From JAAZGD01 sp964489555 (GTDB lineage Bacteria > Bacillota > Clostridia > Peptostreptococcales > Anaerovoracaceae): a stretch of DNA of 64,000 nucleotides. The DNA lies in NCBI GenBank assembly GCA_964489555.1, contig CAZAZF010000007.1, forward strand, positions 1-64,000, given 5' to 3'. The notes beneath the pieces are model-generated. The model did not search any database and was not told the DNA's origin. It was given only the letters and a program-made list of their open reading frames with translations. The translations under genes and the position numbers were made by a program. Of this stretch, positions 48,948-56,418 are shown one piece after another; the stretch's first letter is position 1, and every line of letters starts with the position of its first letter.

Positions 48948-50645
48948 CTATGGCTTTAATGCCTCAGGGATTTTAATATCATTATCGTGATTCTCTCCGA
49001 CTAAAGAGCGTAAATTCACTGCATCCTTTTCCATGGACAGAAGAAGATTGTTCATTTCCACCAAGCGTTTATATTCCATTTCCCTTCCCACAATGAGATT
49101 GGGATCTGCAAATATACCATTCAGAGTATCGTGAACCTGATTGACTCTGCGGCGAATGTCGTTCACGGTTTCGTGATCGACAATATCTTTCCAAGCTTGC
49201 TCTATATTGGTCAATTCGTCTGTCTCCAATTCGTATTCGCTTTCTCCTTGCACAACAATGGCTTCGTAGCCTAGTTTTTCTTTCACATATCGGGCAAAGG
49301 ATTCCTTGGACTCCCGTTCTCCATGAACCAGAAAAATTCGTTGGGGTTCTTTTTGAAATCCGGAAAGCCAATCAAAAAGGCCTTCACGATCCGCATGACC
49401 CGAAAATCCTTCCAAGTTGTGAATTTCTGCATTCACACGAATTTGGTCTCCAAACAAGGTGACCTCCTTCGCTCCCTCCAGAATGCGACGTCCCAGGGTA
49501 CCTTCCGCTTGATACCCCACGAACACGATGCTATTCTTCCCATCCCAAAGATTGTGCTTCAAATGATGTCGAATTCTTCCCGCTTCACACATGCCGCTGG
49601 CAGAAATGATGACTTTCGGGCTGGGGTCCTGGTTCAAATACTTCGATTCATCTGCAGAACGGGTAAATTTTAAATTCTTAAAATCCAAGGGATTGTCTCC
49701 CTTCAAAATATACTCTCTGGTCTCATCATCAAAAACTTGGGCATTCTTTCGAAAGACATCTGTAGCTGCAGTGGCCATTGGAGAATCCACATAAACCATC
49801 ACCTCATCCAAGGCCTTTTGAGCTTCAGGGTGTTGTTCATAAAAGCGATTGAACTCAAAAATAAGCTCTTGGGTTCGTCCTACCGCAAAAGAAGGAATGA
49901 CTACATTGCCTCCTCTTTTTACCGTTGTCAGCACAATATCCAAAAGCTGGTCCACACTGCTGGAATTCTCCGGATGAAGCCGATTGCCGTAAGTGGCTTC
50001 CATAATGAGAAAATCCGCTTTCTTTATTTTTTTTGGATTCCTTAAAAGAGGTCTATTCTCTACCCCTATATCCCCGGAATACACCACCTTTGAAATGCGT
50101 TGTCCTTTTGGTTCCTGATCATCCACCCAAAGCTCCACAATAGCCGACCCCAATATATGGCCCGCTTCATTGAAAACCATTTTCATATCTTCATTGATTT
50201 CCACCAACTCATCATACATCACCGGTTTTACTTTGGTCAGGGCTTCCAAAGCGTCGTCAATGGTATAAAGGGGTTCCATACGATACTCTTTGCCTGCTCT
50301 CTCCGCCTTCTCGTTTTTCCACTCTGCTTCCTTTTCGTGAATGTAGGCAGAATCTTTTAGCATCACATCCAAAAGGTCTGCTGCCGCATCGGTACAGTAA
50401 ATGGGCCCCTTGAACCCTCTTTTCACCAGTAAAGGAATCCGGCCACAATGATCGATATGAGGGTGACTTAAAATCACACACTGGATTTCCGCAGGATTAA
50501 AACAAAACTCCTCATAATTTAAAGCTTCCTCTGCCTTACCTCCTTGAAATTGTCCGCAGTCCAACAAAACCTGATGTTTTTCTGTAGTAATCCAATGGCA
50601 GGATCCGGTAACGCCTTCGGCCGCTCCGCAAAATCGTATTTTCAT
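48948..50645 (-). CDS. Metallo-beta-lactamase/beta-CASP family RNase-like protein
   Basis: The 565-residue protein has the metal-binding SHPHIDHCGRIP (~60), GHILGSAIVEL, a beta-CASP insertion (MEATYGNRLHP, then VIPSFAVGRTQELI, YVDSPMATAAT and SASGMCEAGRIRHHL) and the KH-less C-terminal motif SGHADREGL. The family includes mRNA 3'-end processing-type nucleases (YhfI/Ysh1 type). A ~100-residue extra C-terminal helical tail follows. Substrate is unknown; RNA is likely. It has a good promoter at 50665-50693. Confidence 0.88.
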   Translation of the reverse strand: MKIRFCGAAEGVTGSCHWITTEKHQVLLDCGQFQGGKAEEALNYEEFCFNPAEIQCVILSHPHIDHCGRIPLLVKRGFKGPIYCTDAAADLLDVMLKDSAYIHEKEAEWKNEKAERAGKEYRMEPLYTIDDALEALTKVKPVMYDELVEINEDMKMVFNEAGHILGSAIVELWVDDQEPKGQRISKVVYSGDIGVENRPLLRNPKKIKKADFLIMEATYGNRLHPENSSSVDQLLDIVLTTVKRGGNVVIPSFAVGRTQELIFEFNRFYEQHPEAQKALDEVMVYVDSPMATAATDVFRKNAQVFDDETREYILKGDNPLDFKNLKFTRSADESKYLNQDPSPKVIISASGMCEAGRIRHHLKHNLWDGKNSIVFVGYQAEGTLGRRILEGAKEVTLFGDQIRVNAEIHNLEGFSGHADREGLFDWLSGFQKEPQRIFLVHGERESKESFARYVKEKLGYEAIVVQGESEYELETDELTNIEQAWKDIVDHETVNDIRRRVNQVHDTLNGIFADPNLIVGREMEYKRLVEMNNLLLSMEKDAVNLRSLVGENHDNDIKIPEALKP

Positions 50646-50664
50646 GATAACACCTCCACCTCAC

Positions 50665-50693
50665 ATTATACACGCTTAAAGGGAGGAAGACAA
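50665..50693 (-). promoter_or_regulatory. Sigma-A promoter of the beta-CASP gene
   Basis: On the minus strand TTGTCT (50693-50688), a 17-nt spacer and TATAAT (50670-50665) lie in the 68-nt gap after the Tad-like operon. GGAGGT precedes the start by 7 nt. Confidence 0.7.
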
Positions 50694-50713
50694 CGGAGCC
50701 CTTCTTTGAATTC

Positions 50714-51136
50714 TTAGAAAATCTCATAGCAAGCACTTCTTGCAATGATTCGATTTCGCAAGGGAGCTACACGAAAAAGGCCACTTACCGATACTTGCAC
50801 CGTTGCGGTTACACGAGGTCTGCTCTCCTGATTTTCACTCTGATACCCCACCGAATCATCTTCGTAAACCAAGGTCATCTCACTGGGTCCCGAAACACCA
50901 AGTTGCCTGCAGGCTTGAAGAAAATACTCTTGGGAATCCTTTTGATTTTTAACAAAAACCACAGCACCTTGAAGTAATTCCTCTTCTTCAACCAACAAAG
51001 CCGCCTGTATGGCGCACTCCTCCGCTGCTTGTTTTAACATCTCTTGAACCAAAAGATATCTGCTCAGCTCCTGCTGAAAAACCAAAAAATGCACCCCTAT
51101 AAAAAGAAACCCTAAAAACACCAAATAGACTTTCAT
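50714..51136 (-). CDS. Small membrane-anchored pilin-like protein (Tad operon, last gene)
   Basis: The 140-residue protein has one N-terminal membrane helix (VYLVFLGFLFIGVHFLVF) directly after the start, a Glu- and Gln-rich helix (LLVQEMLKQAAEECAIQAALLVEEEELL in outline) and a beta-rich C-terminal part (VTATVQVSVSGLF). This resembles TadE/TadF-like minor pilins, but no leader peptide of the class III prepilin type is seen. It is 5 nt downstream of another small protein of the same type. Function is inferred from position only. Confidence 0.65.
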   Translation of the reverse strand: MKVYLVFLGFLFIGVHFLVFQQELSRYLLVQEMLKQAAEECAIQAALLVEEEELLQGAVVFVKNQKDSQEYFLQACRQLGVSGPSEMTLVYEDDSVGYQSENQESRPRVTATVQVSVSGLFRVAPLRNRIIARSACYEIF

Positions 51137-51141
51137 ACCTT

Positions 51142-51555
51142 TTATGTATTCCCTTCTCCTACAAATTCGCTAGGGGTATAGCCTTCCAAAACATAAATGT
51201 AGCGATTTTTTGAAGGAGAGATGAAAACGCCACCTCCCGCCATTACGTCAGCCAAAGACACCTCCACCCGATAGTCGATAAACCGATTTTCTCCCAACGA
51301 ATATCGGGCCAAGGGCTTTTCCTGCGGCGAATAGAAAGAAACCCCGTCTACACCAGGGAGGGCCAACAGCTCTTCCCGGGTACGCTCCACCAAATCTGGA
51401 GGGAAATACCCCATAAGCCGGGCCTCTTCCTTTGCTCCATAAACGATGGCTTGAATTTGCTGAGTCACCACCATGTTTCGTTGTTCATATACAAATTGCA
51501 GCATAAGGACCATCAAAAGCGGCAGGACGGCTATCAATACGATAAACTGCTTCAT
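51142..51555 (-). CDS. Small membrane-anchored pseudopilin-like protein
   Basis: The 137-residue protein starts MKQFIVLIAVLPLLMVLMLQF, a hydrophobic helix right at the N-terminus, then a helical stretch and a soluble domain (MGYFPPDLVERTREELLAL; YRVEVSLADVMAGGG). The first nine residues match those of the two small proteins upstream. It lacks a visible Gly-X prepilin peptidase site. The start overlaps the stop of the 52-residue gene (ATGA), so translation is coupled. Confidence 0.7.
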   Translation of the reverse strand: MKQFIVLIAVLPLLMVLMLQFVYEQRNMVVTQQIQAIVYGAKEEARLMGYFPPDLVERTREELLALPGVDGVSFYSPQEKPLARYSLGENRFIDYRVEVSLADVMAGGGVFISPSKNRYIYVLEGYTPSEFVGEGNT

Positions 51556-51710
51556 AATCCTTCTCCCGGAAACTGGCTACGCAACCCCACCATCTCTTCC
51601 CAACAGCGGCCCATACCGGAGAAAATGGAGCTTTCTCCGGGGCCTGCCACAAGTTGATATATGAACATACCCAAACCCACCATGGCCATCAAAACAATAA
51701 ATTGTTTCAA
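51552..51710 (-). CDS. 52-residue pilin-like protein with TTG start
   Basis: This small gene uses TTG at 51710, with AGAGG 7 nt upstream, and ends in a TGA that overlaps the next ATG (ATGA). The product starts (M)KQFIVLMAMVGLGMFIYQL, the same pattern as its two neighbours, followed by a short polar tail with GPGESSIFSG and one Cys. It lies 10 nt after the stop of the 46-residue pilin gene. The repeated N-terminus, tight spacing and ribosome binding site make it a real gene despite its size. Confidence 0.75.
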   Translation of the reverse strand: MKQFIVLMAMVGLGMFIYQLVAGPGESSIFSGMGRCWEEMVGLRSQFPGEGL

Positions 51711-51720
51711 TATCGTGCCT

Positions 51721-51861
51721 CTAGCTTCCTATAGCAGATGAAGATATTTTCTCCATAGCATCTTGCCCCAATTCCGAAACCGCATCCCCAAATCCGGCAA
51801 TAATGGCGGCGATAGTCACTCCTAATGCAATCATAGCTACCAAGACGATAATTTGTTTCAT
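51721..51861 (-). CDS. 46-residue candidate major pilin (Flp-like)
   Basis: From ATG at 51861 (AGAGG site upstream) the product is one membrane helix, KQIIVLVAMIALGVTIAAII, followed by AGFGDAVSELGQDAMEKISSS. Size and position after tadB/tadC-like genes fit an Flp-type pilin, but the usual leader with Gly before, and Glu five residues into, the mature part is missing. A longer ORF to 51918 adds 19 residues with no hydrophobic or leader character and crosses a stem-loop, so 51861 is preferred. Confidence 0.7.
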   Translation of the reverse strand: MKQIIVLVAMIALGVTIAAIIAGFGDAVSELGQDAMEKISSSAIGS

Positions 51862-51884
51862 GTTTCCTCTTCCTTTCCTCTCAT

Positions 51885-51900
51885 AACCGTATCCACGGTT
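51885..51900 (-). promoter_or_regulatory. Stem-loop upstream of the candidate major pilin
   Basis: AACCGT and ACGGTT form a 6-bp stem with a 4-nt loop between the TadC-like stop (51927) and the pilin ribosome binding site. Stem-loops at this place often shield a downstream mRNA from decay and raise pilin yield over upstream genes. Confidence 0.45.
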
Positions 51901-51926
51901 TACTAAAACGGATCGCAAAAATAAAT

Positions 51927-52550
51927 TTAGAATAGCCGTTGAAATATCTCTTGCTGATTGATGTAGTATGAAATATAAATGAAGTTAACACAAATCAAAA
52001 GCACATTCAAAACGGCCGGCAAATATACCAAATCACTAATCATCTCATCACGACGGACCTGCTCTGTCATCCGTATCTCTCGAAGGGTTTTTTGATGAGA
52101 GGTAAGAATTTCCGAAAGTACTCTTCCGTCCAGTTCATCCCATTGGAGTAACAATCCGCCCATTTCTCTACCCACAGGCACTTCAGATAGCCAAGAAAAT
52201 GCTTCCAATGCTTCCTGCTTGCGATTCAAACGCAAATAGCTCAGCATGGCTAAATAAGCCGGTTTTAACGGGCCTTCTTTCAAAGACAGCCGGGTCAACA
52301 CATACTCTAAACTCAGCATGCTTCCACTTCCCAAAAGAAGAAGATTCCGTAAAAAGGCCAAATCCCCTGCAATTTCTCGTTCCATATGAAATCTTCTGTA
52401 ATTTCGATAAACAGGCAGTCCGGAGAATATGGTTTTCCCATGATGCCCAACTCTCTCCAGACGGCTTTGAATTGAGACGATTTCCTTCTTTTGCATTGCA
52501 AACAGGATTCCTACACCCCATACGCCCAGAAATACCCATGAAACACTCAT
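51927..52550 (-). CDS. TadC-like membrane protein (GspF-type)
   Basis: The ~207-residue protein has an N-terminal membrane helix (VSWVFLGVWGVGILFA), a cytoplasmic helical GspF-like domain (FLRNLLLLGSGSMLSLEYVLTRL) and a C-terminal membrane segment (LVYLPAVLNVLLICVNFIYI). It should pair with the TadB-like protein as the platform that connects the ATPase to the pilus. The ORF opens at 52694 inside the previous gene; ATG at 52550 with GGAG 8 nt upstream is the likely start. Confidence 0.75.
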   Translation of the reverse strand: MSVSWVFLGVWGVGILFAMQKKEIVSIQSRLERVGHHGKTIFSGLPVYRNYRRFHMEREIAGDLAFLRNLLLLGSGSMLSLEYVLTRLSLKEGPLKPAYLAMLSYLRLNRKQEALEAFSWLSEVPVGREMGGLLLQWDELDGRVLSEILTSHQKTLREIRMTEQVRRDEMISDLVYLPAVLNVLLICVNFIYISYYINQQEIFQRLF

Positions 52551-52564
52551 GACCCACACTCCTT

Positions 52565-53509
52565 TCAAAAATCCAGAGGCTGATGACGCATCATCTCCAT
52601 AAGCAGTACATTGATTAGAAATAGCGTCAACATCAAGAGAAACAACAAGAACCCCTGTGGTGTTCTGAATTGATGCTGAAGATACTCTCTCCACTCCAAT
52701 CCGATAAAGGAAAGAGAGGAAACCACGGTGAGTAAATACATGCCCGGTACCAGGAACAACACCATCCGTGCCGTCTCGCTATTCATTCGCTTGCGTTTTT
52801 CCATCCGCACCCGCCCTTCTCTCAGCTGGACGAAAATGTCTTCTAGTGCCAGAGAAATGTCTTCCCCGGTTAAAATCCCGATTCCTATATTGTAAACAAA
52901 CATTTCCGCCCAATGGGTATGCACTGCAAAACAAAATTGCCTTTGAGCAGTTTTTACGGTTTGGGCCGTTGGTTGATTTCGAATGGGAAATAGCATATCC
53001 ATCAACAGCGCCTCTAGGGTCCCTCTTTTGGGACCCTTGGCAGTCATCTTGGCCATGGCTTCCAAAACATCGGAATTCGTGGCCCGGTAGCTGGCCAAAT
53101 ATTCCCCTAGAAAAACCTCCCCATCTTGACTAACTCGGTTCCTTAAGCTCTCCAGCCTCAGCAGGAGATGTATAAAGGGAAAGCCCAGAGTCAATAATCC
53201 CGCTACGATTCCCGGAAACCACCCATAATACTGAACGGCAGGCACAGCCACCAATAAGCTCAGCAACGTAATTAGAGCAAGAAATACCAGCGGGGAACCC
53301 TTATACCCCCAAGAAGTTTCCAGCAGTATTCGGAGTGCGTTTAGAGCTTTCGGCTCCGGCTCCGCCATCTTACGGCGAAGCCGCAACCTTTTGCTCATCT
53401 TCCATTCGATTGCCCCATAGTACATTGTTTTCCCGAAAATCAGGAGAACCCCGCCAAACCAAAAAATCAGCAAGAGGGTAGTCCAAATCAAAGAAATCCA
53501 CTCTCTCAC
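52565..53509 (-). CDS. TadB-like membrane protein (GspF-type)
   Basis: The 314-residue protein has an N-terminal membrane helix (LIWTTLLLIFWFGGVLLIF), a paired hydrophobic region around residues 70-115, a GspF-like helical domain (FLGEYLASYRATNSDVLEAM and TGEDISLALEDIFVQLREG) and two C-terminal membrane segments. It matches the TadB half of the TadB/TadC platform pair. The start overlaps the ATPase stop by 4 nt. Confidence 0.78.
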   Translation of the reverse strand: MREWISLIWTTLLLIFWFGGVLLIFGKTMYYGAIEWKMSKRLRLRRKMAEPEPKALNALRILLETSWGYKGSPLVFLALITLLSLLVAVPAVQYYGWFPGIVAGLLTLGFPFIHLLLRLESLRNRVSQDGEVFLGEYLASYRATNSDVLEAMAKMTAKGPKRGTLEALLMDMLFPIRNQPTAQTVKTAQRQFCFAVHTHWAEMFVYNIGIGILTGEDISLALEDIFVQLREGRVRMEKRKRMNSETARMVLFLVPGMYLLTVVSSLSFIGLEWREYLQHQFRTPQGFLLFLLMLTLFLINVLLMEMMRHQPLDF

Positions 53510-54885
53510 CTTACGCCTCCCTTCTCTTGCGCCAACTCGGCTAAATTTTCGGAAAAGTCTTTCCAGGCTTCCGGAGCTTCTAAAATCCCCCTGTTTGCTT
53601 TTTCTTCACTGACATGGTTGTAAAAAACCCATCGATTCAAAAGTGGTCGGTAGCTGCACAAGGGAGAAAAAAGAATTTGTTTTTCCTGAGGATCATAGCT
53701 CATTTCATAGATGCTGTTCAGCCGTTTTTGATTTTTTTCCTTCAATTGAACGAAATGGAAAAGAAAATCAAAGGCACCGGCAACCCTCTGTGCTAAAAAT
53801 TCAAAATCCCCACCAAATGATCGAACAATTTCCGCCGCCACATCATAGGGAAAGTTTTTGGGGTCTCCACTGTGATAAGTGATTTTAACACGACGGGTAC
53901 CCTTGCTGGTAATCCTCAGCAATGTATCCAACGCAATCCCTTCCCTGGCTTCTCCCATGATAATATAGTCTCCATCGCTCCTCATTAAATTTTTAGTAAT
54001 TCCCGTCAACCTCTCCTGGTCCGCCAGAAGTTGAATAATGGGAGCTCCCGGCATCAATTGATGCAACGGAATTTCCGGATCTGTTTCCAGAAGAACTCCC
54101 TCCAATCCAGGGTCCTCATAGCTTTGCCATGTGGATAAAAATGTAGTTTTGCTGGTGCGAACCGCTCCCAAAAAAGCCACATTAAATCCCAAAACTACCA
54201 TGGCTTTAAACAAGGGTATGGCTGCATTGGGAATAGTGCCTCGCTGACTTTGCTCTTCGAAGGTGTATCGAGGTATGATGTATCTTCGAAATATAATCAC
54301 ATCTTGATCAGGTTTCACCATCTCCCCCTTGAAAATAGTCACCCGTGTACCATCTAATAAATACAACTCATGAAAATCCAAGGTGGCTCTTTCCCTGGGT
54401 TTCAAAAGAAGCAAGGCCCGAATCAGTTGCGCCCTTCGAATAGCGCTCATTTTCTGTTTCTTTAATACCAATTTACCTTCTTCCAGAAAATAAATTCGCT
54501 CGCCTATGATTTTGGCAGATCCAGAGTTTTTATAGGAAGAAGAAAACCATTGAGCCAAAGAACCCATGCCCCAGTTTTCATGATAAATTCCTTGAGACAG
54601 ATTTTCATACCAGGGAGGCGGAAGCACCTGCTCCTTTCCCTCCTCTTTCAAGAAGGTTTCTATTTTGCCTATAAAATAGGCCACTTCTTCGGGATACCCC
54701 ATAATGGCTTTTTTTTGGATGTCCAACAGCTCTTCCATATACTCCCCCGACTCCTCCCATTGTTTTTGAAAAGTTTCATAAACAGAAGAACACACCCCAT
54801 AAAAGTCCTTAAAAGAGTCCACAACTTCCCCGGGTTCCAAAAGGCCATTCATTTGATCTTCCAGATAAAATTCCCTTGGTTTCAC
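53506..54885 (-). CDS. CpaF/TadA-like secretion ATPase with atypical P-loop
   Basis: The ~459-residue protein has the CpaF/TadA layout: an N-terminal domain, a strand region (RVTIFKGEMVKPDQDVIIFRRYI), the nucleotide site FLGAVRTSKTTFLSTW, an Asp-box-like LLETDPEIPLHQL and Walker B region YIIMGEAREGIALDTLLRI, then ITSKGTRRVKITYHSGDP. The P-loop is GAVRTSKTT instead of GxTGSGKTT, so the Gly before Lys is Ser. GTG at 54885 overlaps the upstream TGA (GTGA) with AAAGGAAG upstream; ATG at 54948 would overlap by 67 nt and is less likely. It powers pilus assembly or secretion. Confidence 0.82.
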   Translation of the reverse strand: MKPREFYLEDQMNGLLEPGEVVDSFKDFYGVCSSVYETFQKQWEESGEYMEELLDIQKKAIMGYPEEVAYFIGKIETFLKEEGKEQVLPPPWYENLSQGIYHENWGMGSLAQWFSSSYKNSGSAKIIGERIYFLEEGKLVLKKQKMSAIRRAQLIRALLLLKPRERATLDFHELYLLDGTRVTIFKGEMVKPDQDVIIFRRYIIPRYTFEEQSQRGTIPNAAIPLFKAMVVLGFNVAFLGAVRTSKTTFLSTWQSYEDPGLEGVLLETDPEIPLHQLMPGAPIIQLLADQERLTGITKNLMRSDGDYIIMGEAREGIALDTLLRITSKGTRRVKITYHSGDPKNFPYDVAAEIVRSFGGDFEFLAQRVAGAFDFLFHFVQLKEKNQKRLNSIYEMSYDPQEKQILFSPLCSYRPLLNRWVFYNHVSEEKANRGILEAPEAWKDFSENLAELAQEKGGVR

Positions 54886-55616
54886 TGTGTCTTCCTTTCT
54901 TCCCACTGATAAAAACAATGCATCAAATTCTTCAATTGCCGGTGACAACCACGATGATGATAGCTAAGAAGACTCCTTTTTTCCCACTCCGCCCGGTACC
55001 CATCGGGAGCATAGGGAATGGGAAGCCAGAATTCGCCCGCTTCCTCCATCCTCTCCATAACATAAGAAAGAGAAAGAGGATGCTCTCTTTGGTGTTTATT
55101 GAGGACCGCCATAAAAAAAGAAATGTTCAGCTGCCGATATCGTTCCCTTTGCTCCTCCCACCTTCCCAGAGCTCCTTCGCTTTGTGTTGTAACCAATACA
55201 TGACAACCCGGTTGCTGCAAAGCGCCCAAAGCAAGTCCACTGTCCAAATCACATCCTGTATCTGCGATGATTACCTGAAAAAAATGGCGAGCTTCTCCTA
55301 TAATATGCTCTGCGTGGTTGGGAAAGTAGCGCCGGTCATTCCACTCCTGCTCCAACCCCGCCATGGCATAGAAATTGCCTTGGACCTGAAAACGGCGAAA
55401 AACCTGCTCCGCCAACGGCGGCGAACCGTTCTCGGGTATTCGGAAAGTCTCCAGAGAAGGTGGCTCTTCTCGAATAAAATCACAGCTTTTTCTACGATTG
55501 AAAGCCACCAATAAAACCCGGCTTTTGGGCCGGTTCTGAGCATACCATTCCGCAGTGGTTTGCGCCAACAAAGTAGTGCCCACCTTATGGTCCACCCCAT
55601 GAAAAGCAATATACAT
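54882..55616 (-). CDS. CpaE/MinD-like P-loop protein (degenerate)
   Basis: The ~244-residue protein starts MYIAFHGVDHKVGTTLLAQTTA, a degenerate form of the CpaE-type deviant Walker A, followed by RVLLVAFNRRK and VIIADTGCDLDSGLALGAL (Walker B-like strand) and VLVTTQSEGALGRWEEQ. It fits the TadZ/CpaE localisation factor in Tad operons. The usual KGG and second lysine are not conserved. ATG at 55616 is 1 nt after the SAF-protein stop with GGGAGGGAGA upstream; the longer ORF to 55670 overlaps that gene and is rejected. Confidence 0.72.
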   Translation of the reverse strand: MYIAFHGVDHKVGTTLLAQTTAEWYAQNRPKSRVLLVAFNRRKSCDFIREEPPSLETFRIPENGSPPLAEQVFRRFQVQGNFYAMAGLEQEWNDRRYFPNHAEHIIGEARHFFQVIIADTGCDLDSGLALGALQQPGCHVLVTTQSEGALGRWEEQRERYRQLNISFFMAVLNKHQREHPLSLSYVMERMEEAGEFWLPIPYAPDGYRAEWEKRSLLSYHHRGCHRQLKNLMHCFYQWEERKTQ

Positions 55617-55617
55617 T

Positions 55618-56301
55618 TCATTCTCCCTCCCGTTGTACCACAACAAATTGTCCTTCCTCCTGCGAAACATGGTGATATAACAAACTATAGTCTTGAATGG
55701 AACAAAGAATCTCCAAATGGTGCACTATCCCGCTGCTCTGTCTTCTTTCTAAAACCGGAAGCTCTCCATCTTTATTCTCCGTACTTTCCACTTCATAGTC
55801 CTCTGCGGTTTTAACAAAAACGATTTCATAAGACCCATAGCTGATTTCTCCTCCGCGGTCGTACAATTCCACCCAATCTCCCCTGCGCAGAGTGCTGCTT
55901 CTTGAGTAAATCCAATGACTTGGCAGAGTGAAAACCGAAAGTTCAGGTGGCAAACTTCTTCCTTTTTCTTTGAAATACTCCTCTAACAAGACCATGTTTC
56001 CCGGAATAAATTGAGTGGCCTTTTTATTCAAAATGAAAGAAATTTGCTTGGGCGTCAAAGCCCCATCCACCACCAGTTTTCGGTTCAAAGAAATGGCTTT
56101 CACATCTTCTGGCTTTAACAGTTGTCCCTGGTAAATGGAATGAGAGGATACCAGAATGGTTTGCTCTTGATGTTGCTGCCTACCTTCCTTTTCCCAATAA
56201 ATGAATCCCAGAAGGGCCAGAACCATAAGCAAGACTCCAATAATTGGTCTGCCGTACCGAAGGAAATTTCTCTTTTTCAAAATATTACCATTTTTTACCA
56301 T
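55618..56301 (-). CDS. SAF-domain protein, CpaB/RcpC-like
   Basis: The 227-residue protein has a basic start, one membrane helix (PIIGVLLMVLALLGFIYW) and an SAF-type beta-clip (ILVSSHSIYQGQLLKPEDVKAISL; FIPGNMVLLEEYF), followed by a second beta domain (LRRGDWVELYDRGGEISYGSYE). It matches CpaB of Tad systems. It is the first gene of the operon. The -10 box is 6 nt upstream, so the transcript may begin at the A of this ATG; a TTG at 56280 is the other in-frame option. Confidence 0.75.
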   Translation of the reverse strand: MVKNGNILKKRNFLRYGRPIIGVLLMVLALLGFIYWEKEGRQQHQEQTILVSSHSIYQGQLLKPEDVKAISLNRKLVVDGALTPKQISFILNKKATQFIPGNMVLLEEYFKEKGRSLPPELSVFTLPSHWIYSRSSTLRRGDWVELYDRGGEISYGSYEIVFVKTAEDYEVESTENKDGELPVLERRQSSGIVHHLEILCSIQDYSLLYHHVSQEEGQFVVVQREGE

Positions 56302-56307
56302 ACCTAA

Positions 56308-56335
56308 ATTATAGCTGACTTCCCCCTTTCGTCAA
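56308..56335 (-). promoter_or_regulatory. Promoter of the Tad-like operon, predicted to give a leaderless mRNA
   Basis: On the minus strand TTGACG (56335-56330), a 16-nt spacer and TATAAT (56313-56308) form a strong promoter. Counting 7 nt from the hexamer puts +1 at 56301, the A of the first ATG. A second TTGACG lies at 56342-56337, but its 23-nt spacing is too long. Confidence 0.75.
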
Positions 56336-56364
56336 TCGTCAATAAGCGACATCCTTCTTTTCAA

Positions 56365-56404
56365 CACAAAAAAAAGACCTTCTCCTCCTTGAGAAAAAGG
56401 TCTT
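56365..56404 (-). terminator. Intrinsic terminator after rpe
   Basis: On the minus strand AAGACCTTTTTCTC pairs with GAGGAGAAGGTCTT (a 14-bp stem with two G-T pairs, loop AAG) followed by a run of T. It ends the def-to-rpe gene string and isolates the Tad-like operon promoter. Confidence 0.9.
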
Positions 56405-56418
56405 GATGTCTTAATCGG

